The notes beneath the pieces are model-generated. The model ran no database searches. It saw only the letters and a list, made by a program, of their open reading frames with translations, and was not told the DNA's origin. A program made the translations under genes and the position numbers. From the NCBI GenBank assembly GCA_015059905.1, contig SUZN01000004.1, positions 124,001 to 188,000 of the forward strand: DNA of 64,000 nt, in the 5' to 3' direction. Numbering within the stretch: the stretch's first letter is position 1; every line of letters starts with the position of its first letter. Source of the DNA: Rikenellaceae bacterium. GTDB lineage: Bacteria > Bacteroidota > Bacteroidia > Bacteroidales > Rikenellaceae. Shown here piece after piece: positions 9,136-14,830 of the stretch.

Positions 9136-10110
9136 ATGAAACTCTTTACCGAACAACAATATCGTGGTCTGCTGATACTTGTGCCTGTGGCGGTGGTGTT
9201 GGTGGCGATATCTGTTGCTCTGGAGTTGTTACGCCCTGCCGAGCAGACCGAAGTGAAGGAGGAGTGGCTGAAGCCAGCCAAGGGCTCGCAGATAGTAGAA
9301 GAGAATGATGCGGAGATTGAATTAAAACCCTTTGACCCCAATACATACTCCTATGAGCAACTGCGCGCGGCGGGACTTCGGAAGGAGATTGCGGTGAGCA
9401 TTGTACGTTGGCGCAGCTATGGTAAGGTGTATCGTCTGCGTGAAGATTTGGCTTTGGTCTCGGGTGTGAGCGACAGCCTCTATGCAGTGTTGAAACCTTA
9501 TATTATAATAGCCGACTCCGTAGCTGCAAAACCCAAGCCCCAGAGGTGGCAAAGGGAGAGCTACACCCCTGCCGAGAACAAGGTTGTGACGAGCGCAAAA
9601 ACCATCTCCGAAACACAGACCGAAAAGCAGGAGATTTCACTCGGAAACAAGCCCGCTGACAGCACTTGGAGGAGTAGGAAAATAGGCGCGCGTGAGCCGC
9701 TTGTGGATATCAATTCTGCCGATACTGCGGCACTTATAGCACTGCGCGGCATAGGCTCAAAAAGTGCTGCCGAGATTGTAAAATATCGTGAATTGCTCGG
9801 CGGATACCACTCCGTAGAGCAAATTTCGGAGATAAAAACGGTTACAGAGCAAAATTATGAGAAAATTTTGCAACAAATTTATTGCGATAGTTGTGAAATT
9901 CAAAAAATTGATATTAACTTTGCGGCTCCGAAGGAGATTGCGCGACATCCTTATGTGTCGGCAGCGGCTTTAAGAAAAATAATTAAACAACGACAATTGA
10001 AAGGAGGTTGGAGTAGAATCGAAGAGATGGTCGAAGATGAAATATTATCCGAGGATGAGGCTAAACGGTTAGCCCCATATCTTTGGTTCAGGCTTGATGC
10101 CACCGAGTAG
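9136..10110 (+). CDS. Membrane-anchored protein with three helix-hairpin-helix units (ComEA-like)
   Basis: The 324 residues contain one N-terminal membrane helix (about 9-29), a low-complexity linker, and helix-hairpin-helix DNA-binding units at about 65-120, 188-250 and 258-320. The second has the classic form DINSADTAALIALRGIGSKSA seen in ComEA. By family it would bind double-stranded DNA on the outer side of the inner membrane, but no competence genes are adjacent, so a role in DNA uptake is only a possibility. It closes the co-directional run that began at 3527. Confidence 0.82.
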   Translation: MKLFTEQQYRGLLILVPVAVVLVAISVALELLRPAEQTEVKEEWLKPAKGSQIVEENDAEIELKPFDPNTYSYEQLRAAGLRKEIAVSIVRWRSYGKVYRLREDLALVSGVSDSLYAVLKPYIIIADSVAAKPKPQRWQRESYTPAENKVVTSAKTISETQTEKQEISLGNKPADSTWRSRKIGAREPLVDINSADTAALIALRGIGSKSAAEIVKYRELLGGYHSVEQISEIKTVTEQNYEKILQQIYCDSCEIQKIDINFAAPKEIARHPYVSAAALRKIIKQRQLKGGWSRIEEMVEDEILSEDEAKRLAPYLWFRLDATE

Positions 10111-10218
10111 AGTGTTCGTGAAATTATCAGGCAAGGTCAGTTCAAGGAGCTCGACAGCCACCGTAAAACAAGAAACAAAACAAGAATTTTATAACAACAA
10201 AAATAAAGATTTACAATT

Positions 10219-10410
10219 ATGATTATTATGCCAGTTAAGGAGGGCGAGAACATCGAGAAGGCCCTTAAGAAGTTTAAGCGTAAGTATGAGCGTACAGGTG
10301 TGTTGAAGGAGTTGCGTCGTCGTCAGTACTTCACAAAGCCATCAATCGCAAAGCGCGAGGCTATGCAGCACGCTATCTACGTTGAGCATACTTATCGTCA
10401 GGAGGAGTAA
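10219..10410 (+). CDS. rpsU: 30S ribosomal protein S21
   Basis: A small, strongly basic protein of the 30S head. All 63 residues match the Bacteroidetes S21 pattern (MIIMPVKEGENIEKALKKFK at the start, a conserved arginine-rich middle, an acidic end). The ATG at 10219 is preferred over the ATG at 10228 because related proteins begin MII. S21 contacts the anti-Shine-Dalgarno region of 16S rRNA, and in Bacteroidetes it takes part in hiding that sequence. An intrinsic terminator follows at 10439. Confidence 0.96.
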   Translation: MIIMPVKEGENIEKALKKFKRKYERTGVLKELRRRQYFTKPSIAKREAMQHAIYVEHTYRQEE

Positions 10411-10438
10411 TACTCCCTTGCTGGATAAGCATACCAAG

Positions 10439-10467
10439 GAGCTTCGCAGTTGCGAGGCTCTTTTTTT
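10439..10467 (+). terminator. rpsU terminator
   Basis: A ten-pair hairpin built on GAGCTTCGCA and TGCGAGGCTC with a two-base gap, followed by seven T. Canonical Rho-independent form, 28 bases after the rpsU stop. Confidence 0.9.
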
Positions 10468-10522
10468 GTGAATTTGTGGTCTTAGAATGCCTTTGATTTT
10501 TTTTCTTTAGAAAAAAAGTTAG

Positions 10523-10530
10523 TATCTTTG
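10523..10530 (+). promoter_or_regulatory. -7 box for the HU-like gene
   Basis: TATCTTTG fits the Bacteroidetes -7 consensus TAnnTTTG. No clear -33 TTTG lies at the usual 19-20 base spacing. It sits 22 bases before the ATG at 10552 and so decides that start over the TTG at 10528, which lies inside the box. Confidence 0.7.
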
Positions 10531-10551
10531 TCAAAATGTTTATGTAAGGAT

Positions 10552-11427
10552 ATGATTGTTGAGATTATATATAACTATCTTCAGGCCAACAAGCGTCTGG
10601 TAGTGCCTAATTTGGGCGCCTTTATCGTCAAGCAGAGTGCCGAGGGCGAGCGTAAGGTGTTGTTCTCAAACCTTGTCAAGAGCGACGATGGCGTTTTGCG
10701 CGCGTTGCTTATCGAGAAGGGTGTAAACGAGCTTGAGGCGGCAGGCGTTATTGACCGCTTTGTCTTTGAGATTAACCACCGCCTTGATAATGGCGGAGTT
10801 TGCGCTTTGGAGGGCTTCGGTGCTTTGAAGCGTGGCGCTAATGGCTCGATGTCGTTTGTTGAGAACGAGGGGGCACATGGCGATGTGTTGGATGGCGGTT
10901 TTGCCGAGCGTTTGGCGGAGCGTAATGCTGCACGTCAGCAGCAAGCGCAGCAGGCAGCACCAAAGGTTGAGGCGAAGCCCGAGCCTGTGGTTGAGGATGA
11001 TGATGACGAGGAGATGTCAATCGAAGTAATCCCACAGACCCCTGCACAGCAACCTTCGTCGCAGTCAGCGAAGGCACAGCAGCGCAGTATCGACGACCTC
11101 TATACAAACGACAACCTCACTGCCTCGACCCAGAAGCGTCCAGCATCCTATGTCAAGGGGCTGCGTTACGGCAAGGGCGGTAAGATTATCACAGGCAGAG
11201 AGTATGTTATAAATCATAAGACCTCGGTGGGTGATATCTTCATTAAGGTTGCTATCGTAGCAGCTGTAGTTGCTATGTTGGCGCTGGGATATGGTATGTG
11301 GAACGATTGGCGAAAGGGTAAGTTTGAGAGCGAGGAGACTACAACTGTCGAGAACCTCGATACAGAGGCAGAGTCAAAGGCTGAGGAGGGTATCACAAAC
11401 CCAGATTTGGAGTATATTCAAAAATAA
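10552..11427 (+). CDS. HU-CCDC81-type DNA-binding membrane protein
   Basis: A 291-residue protein. The N-terminal ~90 residues (IIYNYLQANKRLVVPNLGAF) match the HU/IHF-like domain of the HU-CCDC81 family. A linker rich in A, Q and E with an acidic patch follows, then one membrane helix (about 230-252) and an acidic tail. Relatives often end in a SPOR peptidoglycan-binding domain, which is not seen here. Start placed at ATG 10552: the upstream promoter box excludes the longer form, and TAAGGA lies just ahead of it. Role unknown; a link between nucleoid and envelope is a guess from the domain layout. Confidence 0.82.
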   Translation: MIVEIIYNYLQANKRLVVPNLGAFIVKQSAEGERKVLFSNLVKSDDGVLRALLIEKGVNELEAAGVIDRFVFEINHRLDNGGVCALEGFGALKRGANGSMSFVENEGAHGDVLDGGFAERLAERNAARQQQAQQAAPKVEAKPEPVVEDDDDEEMSIEVIPQTPAQQPSSQSAKAQQRSIDDLYTNDNLTASTQKRPASYVKGLRYGKGGKIITGREYVINHKTSVGDIFIKVAIVAAVVAMLALGYGMWNDWRKGKFESEETTTVENLDTEAESKAEEGITNPDLEYIQK

Positions 11428-11432
11428 CAGAT

Positions 11433-12644
11433 ATGTCGGAGATTGATTTGCAGACGGTAAAGCAACGCTTTGGAATTATCGGTAATTCCGAGGCGATGAA
11501 TCGCGCCCTGGCGGTAGCGATTAGGGTTGCGCCGACAAATCTCTCGGTATTGGTGACGGGCGAGAGTGGCGTGGGAAAGGAGTTCTTCCCGCAGATTATT
11601 CACGCCTATTCGGCTCGTAAGCACGAGAAGTATATCGCAGTGAACTGCGGAGCAATACCCGATGGCACAATCGACTCGGAGTTGTTTGGTCACGAGAAGG
11701 GCGCCTTTACGGGTGCAACCGAGTCGCGCAAGGGTTTCTTTGAGGAGGCTGACGGCGGCACAATCTTCCTCGATGAGGTGGGAGAGTTGCCATTGGCAAC
11801 ACAGGTGCGTCTGTTGCGTGTGTTGCAGTCGGGCGAGTATATGCGTGTCGGCTCGGCGCAGGTGCGTAAGACCAATGTGCGTGTTGTTGCGGCTACGAAT
11901 AATGATTTGCTGAAGTCTATTGAAAATGGTCGTTTCCGCGAGGATTTATACTATCGACTCAATACCGTGCCTATCGTCGTGCCACCACTGCGTGAGCGTA
12001 AGGAGGATATTCCACTTTTGTTCAGAAAGTTTGCTGCCGATGTGTCGGTGCAATATGGAATGCCAGCGGTTAGGTTGACCGATGAGGCGCGCGAGATGTT
12101 GATGAACTACTATTGGCGAGGAAATATCCGTCAGTTGAAGAATATTACGGAGCGCATCTCTGCCCTGGAGCAGGAGCGCGAGCTTACGGCGCAGACGCTG
12201 TCGCGTTACCTTATCCCAGTGGCTACATCTACGCCTGCTATGCAGCAGCATACGGCGATGGGTGGTGATGATTACTCAACGGAGCGTGAGTTGTTGTATA
12301 AGATACTCTTCGATATGCGTAACGATATAAACGATTTGAAGCGTATGTTGTCGGATTTGATGCACGGTCATCAGCCACACCCTCACTCGCAGCCACAGCC
12401 CTCGCAGCACGAGGTCATCGGCTTGCTGCCATCCTCTTCGGTGGATGATTATGCCGAGAGCGAGGTGGTGGAGGAGGTGCCTCATCGTGAGCTTACGAAG
12501 GCAGACGTGCAGCGTGAGCAGATACTGAAGGCGTTGCGTAACAACAACGGTCGCCGTCGTGATGCGGCGCGTGAGCTATTTATGTCGGAGCGCACGTTGT
12601 ATCGTAGAATAAAGGATTTGGGCATTAACGAGGAGGATATTTAA
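11433..12644 (+). CDS. Sigma-54-dependent transcriptional activator lacking a receiver domain
   Basis: The 403 residues start almost directly with the AAA+ domain: Walker A GESGVGKE at 43-50, the sigma-54 contact loop GAFTGA at 90-95, then FLDEVGELP (Walker B). The C-terminus has a Fis-type helix-turn-helix (about 355-400). There is no phosphoacceptor or other sensory domain at the N-terminus, so activity must be set by another protein, by the Q/H/P-rich linker (about 310-330), or by expression level. It opens a run with lptE, a TPR-like gene and secG (gaps of 27, 3 and 21 bases), an envelope setting. No -24/-12 promoter was recognised nearby. Confidence 0.92.
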   Translation: MSEIDLQTVKQRFGIIGNSEAMNRALAVAIRVAPTNLSVLVTGESGVGKEFFPQIIHAYSARKHEKYIAVNCGAIPDGTIDSELFGHEKGAFTGATESRKGFFEEADGGTIFLDEVGELPLATQVRLLRVLQSGEYMRVGSAQVRKTNVRVVAATNNDLLKSIENGRFREDLYYRLNTVPIVVPPLRERKEDIPLLFRKFAADVSVQYGMPAVRLTDEAREMLMNYYWRGNIRQLKNITERISALEQERELTAQTLSRYLIPVATSTPAMQQHTAMGGDDYSTERELLYKILFDMRNDINDLKRMLSDLMHGHQPHPHSQPQPSQHEVIGLLPSSSVDDYAESEVVEEVPHRELTKADVQREQILKALRNNNGRRRDAARELFMSERTLYRRIKDLGINEEDI

Positions 12645-12671
12645 CCTACGAGGTTTGTAATAAGAGAAAAA

Positions 12672-13205
12672 GTGAAGAGTTTGAAGATATATAAAGTTCT
12701 GTTTGCTGTTGCGTTGGTCGTTTGTTCAACGCTCTTGTCGGGGTGCATATTTATGAAGGGAGGTTACTCCTTTACGGGTGCGAGTATTCCCGATGCGGCA
12801 AAGACCTTCAGCGTGGCATATTTCCCCAATAACGCCCCTATGGTGTCGCCTACGTTGAGTTCGGCTTTTGTTGAGGCGTTGAAGGATAGGTTCTCGCGCC
12901 AGACCAAGTTGCAGCTTGTGGAGTCGGATGGTGACTTTGCATTCGAGGGCGAGATTGTGGGGTATAGCTCTACTACGGCTTCAGTTTCGAGCGACAACTA
13001 CGCTTTGCTGAACCGTTTGACCATTACTGTTAAGGTGCGCTTTACAAACAAGATTGTCCCCGAACAGTCGTTCAACCAGAGCTTCTCGGCATTTACCGAG
13101 TATGACTCGTCGCAGCTTCTGACCGACATCCAGTCGTCGCTCGATGAAGAGATTATTAAGCAACTTGTGACCGATATCTTCCAGGCGGCGGCATCAAATT
13201 GGTAA
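12672..13205 (+). CDS. lptE: LPS-assembly lipoprotein LptE
   Basis: Outer-membrane lipoprotein that plugs the LptD barrel and helps insert lipopolysaccharide. The 177 residues begin with a signal peptide and lipobox LLSGC, then the compact domain with YSFTGASIP typical of Bacteroidetes LptE. The start is GTG, following a purine-rich stretch. The window's Kdo genes serve the same pathway. Sequence identity within the family is low, so the call rests on length, lipobox, pattern and position next to secG. Confidence 0.85.
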   Translation: MKSLKIYKVLFAVALVVCSTLLSGCIFMKGGYSFTGASIPDAAKTFSVAYFPNNAPMVSPTLSSAFVEALKDRFSRQTKLQLVESDGDFAFEGEIVGYSSTTASVSSDNYALLNRLTITVKVRFTNKIVPEQSFNQSFSAFTEYDSSQLLTDIQSSLDEEIIKQLVTDIFQAAASNW

Positions 13206-13208
13206 AAA

Positions 13209-13679
13209 ATGAAAAAAAATAAAAAAAATATTTCAGCCACAGACGACCGTATCTTTATCGAAGAGAGCGACTTGGCGGCAATCCTCAAGGACGAAAGATG
13301 GATGCCCGAGGCGGGTGATGCGGCGGCGGACGGTAGCGTGGCAGCTAAAGTAATAGGTGAGCTGATTAGAAAACCCTCTGTTGAGCAAAAAGAGATTGAT
13401 ATTGAGTTGCTTACATTGGTCACCTCAAGCGATATTATAGATAAATTCCTGCGTGCTGAGACCCACCGCATAGTAGCCGAAGAGGGTGAGCCAGATAGCG
13501 AAATCACTACCGAGGCGGAGTTCTCTGACGAGGATGATATGGTGAGCGAGGAGCTTGCTGAGGTCTATCTGCAGCAGGGCTTGAAGGATATGGCAATTGA
13601 AACTTATCGCAAATTAAGTTTGCTAAATCCCGAAAAAAGTATTTACTTTGCAGAACTTATTTCAAAAATTGAAAATTAA
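13209..13679 (+). CDS. Conserved small protein with C-terminal TPR-like helix pair
   Basis: A 156-residue protein with a lysine-rich start (MKKNKKN) and an acidic middle. About 40 C-terminal residues (EVYLQQGLKDMAIETYRKL and what follows) look like a single tetratricopeptide helix pair. No signal peptide or membrane helix. Located 3 bases after lptE and 21 before secG, an order seen in other Bacteroidales as far as I recall. Function unknown; a scaffold for an envelope or secretion protein would suit a TPR. Confidence 0.7.
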   Translation: MKKNKKNISATDDRIFIEESDLAAILKDERWMPEAGDAAADGSVAAKVIGELIRKPSVEQKEIDIELLTLVTSSDIIDKFLRAETHRIVAEEGEPDSEITTEAEFSDEDDMVSEELAEVYLQQGLKDMAIETYRKLSLLNPEKSIYFAELISKIEN

Positions 13680-13700
13680 TATTAAAAAGTTATAGAAATT

Positions 13701-14057
13701 ATGTTGTATTCAATTTGTATCGGATTGATTCTCGTAGCGAGCGTTATTCTTATCCTCGCAATCTTGGTTCAGAACCCAAAGAGCGGTATGGCTGCTAACT
13801 TTGGCGCAGCAAACTCTGTTATGGGTGTTCGTGAGTCAGCAAATATTTTGGAGAAGACCACTTGGACATTGGCTACTTTGGTAGTGGTGTTGAGCCTTAT
13901 CGCAACTATCTCAATGAAGGATGGTGTGACAGTTGAGAGCTCATTGCAGAAGGATGCTGCTGCACTTATGGAGAAGGCTGCGGCTAACACACCTGCTGAC
14001 GCTATGCCACAGACTGAGGTTCCAACAGAGGAGACTCCAGCTCCAGCCGAGAACTAA
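13701..14057 (+). CDS. secG: Preprotein translocase subunit SecG
   Basis: Small accessory subunit of the SecYEG channel. The 118 residues have two membrane helices (about 3-23 and 53-73) joined by the conserved loop NPKSGMAANFGAANSVMG. The C-terminal tail is long, acidic and proline-rich, as is usual in Bacteroidetes. A strong terminator at 14082 ends the operon that starts with the sigma-54 activator. Confidence 0.95.
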   Translation: MLYSICIGLILVASVILILAILVQNPKSGMAANFGAANSVMGVRESANILEKTTWTLATLVVVLSLIATISMKDGVTVESSLQKDAAALMEKAAANTPADAMPQTEVPTEETPAPAEN

Positions 14058-14081
14058 TCTGCGGATTTAGTTAAGAGTTTA

Positions 14082-14108
14082 AGAGACCTTTCGAGGTCTC
14101 TTTTTTTT
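14082..14108 (+). terminator. secG operon terminator
   Basis: AGAGACC pairs with GGTCTCT across a short loop, followed by eight T. Canonical intrinsic terminator 25 bases after the secG stop. Confidence 0.92.
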
Positions 14109-14145
14109 GTGTCTGTATGTTTCTGGGTGGGAAAGTTTTGAGAGT

Positions 14146-14183
14146 GTCATTGCGAGGAGGGCAACGCCCGACGTGGCAATCTC
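14146..14183. repeat. GTCATTGCGAG-type palindromic repeat, short copy
   Basis: GTCATTGCGAGGAG followed by CGACGTGGCAATCTC, matching the left half of the fuller copy at 14740. This is the widespread intergenic repeat found in many bacterial genomes. The copy is truncated; the closing AATGACG arm is missing. Confidence 0.75.
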
Positions 14184-14226
14184 TTTAAGAGTTTTTTATA
14201 TAGGTATAAATTGCATTTTCGTGAGT

Positions 14227-14243
14227 AACTAAATATTTTAGTT
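14227..14243. promoter_or_regulatory. BlaI-type operator O1
   Basis: A 17-base perfect dyad AACTA-N7-TAGTT upstream of the BlaI-like gene. The same spacing is repeated exactly 21 bases downstream (14248), as expected for a winged-helix dimer. Assignment to the downstream repressor is an inference from symmetry, phasing and position. Confidence 0.65.
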
Positions 14244-14247
14244 GAAA

Positions 14248-14264
14248 AACTATAAAAAATAGTT
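14248..14264. promoter_or_regulatory. BlaI-type operator O2
   Basis: Second 17-base dyad AACTA-N7-TAGTT, centred 21 bases (two helical turns) from O1. Its right half overlaps the -33 TTG (14263-14265), so a bound repressor would block the promoter. Confidence 0.65.
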
Positions 14265-14292
14265 GGATGTGAAAAATTTTTAGTTATATTTG
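14263..14292 (+). promoter_or_regulatory. Promoter of the blaI-M56 pair
   Basis: TTG at 14263-14265, 19 bases, then TATATTTG at 14285-14292, a good Bacteroidetes promoter. It is overlapped by the phased TAGTT boxes and lies 30 bases before the repressor start. Confidence 0.8.
14269..14285. promoter_or_regulatory. BlaI-type operator half-site O3
   Basis: The right half TAGTT recurs at 14281-14285, again exactly 21 bases on from O2, while the left half is degenerate (GTGAA). It abuts the -7 box, giving three phased TAGTT boxes in a row. Confidence 0.45.
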
Positions 14293-14321
14293 CAGTGTGA
14301 AACCTTAAAACCACAATCACT

Positions 14322-14678
14322 ATGCAGAAATTGACAAACAAAGAGGAGGAGTTGATGCAACATTTCTGGCAGCACGGAGCAATGTTCGTTCGTGATGTCG
14401 TGATGCTCTACGATGAGCCAAAGCCTCATTTCAACACCATTTCGACAATGGTGCGCACGCTTGAAGGGAAGGGCTTTCTTGACCACGAGGCGTTTGGAAA
14501 TACCTATCGTTATCGACCTGTGGTGTCGCAGGAGGAGTTCTCGAAGGGTGTGCTGGGCAATGTGGTGACACGTTATTTTGAAAACTCCTACAAACGGGCT
14601 GTGTCGGCTCTTATCGAGGAGGAGAAAATCTCGGTGGACGAGCTTGAGGAGCTTATCCGCAAGGTGCAAAATCAATAA
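14322..14678 (+). CDS. blaI: BlaI/MecI/CopY-family transcriptional repressor
   Basis: A winged-helix repressor of 118 residues. Signatures are the start LTNKEEELMQHFW, the recognition region NTISTMVRTLEGKGFL and the dimerisation helices at the C-terminus. In this family a membrane M56 metalloprotease senses a signal and leads to cleavage of the repressor, restoring transcription. The next gene (14831) is such a protease, and phased dyads overlap the promoter, so autoregulation is likely. No beta-lactamase or copper gene is adjacent, so the regulated function is not resistance as far as this window shows. Confidence 0.92.
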   Translation: MQKLTNKEEELMQHFWQHGAMFVRDVVMLYDEPKPHFNTISTMVRTLEGKGFLDHEAFGNTYRYRPVVSQEEFSKGVLGNVVTRYFENSYKRAVSALIEEEKISVDELEELIRKVQNQ

Positions 14679-14739
14679 TTTGTTATAAAATAAGAGAGAT
14701 TCCCACGCATTTGTTTTATCGGTAGAATGTGTTGCCAAC

Positions 14740-14809
14740 GTCATTGCGAGGAGGAGTTTAGTCCGACGTGGCAATCTCTGTTTGTTAGCAACAAATGCTC
14801 GGAATGACG
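14740..14809. repeat. GTCATTGCGAG-type palindromic repeat, full copy
   Basis: Begins GTCATTGCGAG, contains CGACGTGGCAATCTC, and closes with CGGAATGACG, so its ends are inverted copies (CGTCATT and AATGACG). It lies between the repressor and the M56 gene; a related sequence (GAGATTCCCACG) precedes it at about 14696. With the copy at 14146 it brackets the repressor gene. Confidence 0.8.
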
Positions 14810-14830
14810 CTCAGAAAAAAGTGATAATTT

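Noticed and set aside
14280..14774. A 164-codon minus-strand frame covering blaI
   Set aside because: It overlaps the repressor gene and the GTCATTGCGAG repeat, has no family features, and would run through the promoter boxes.
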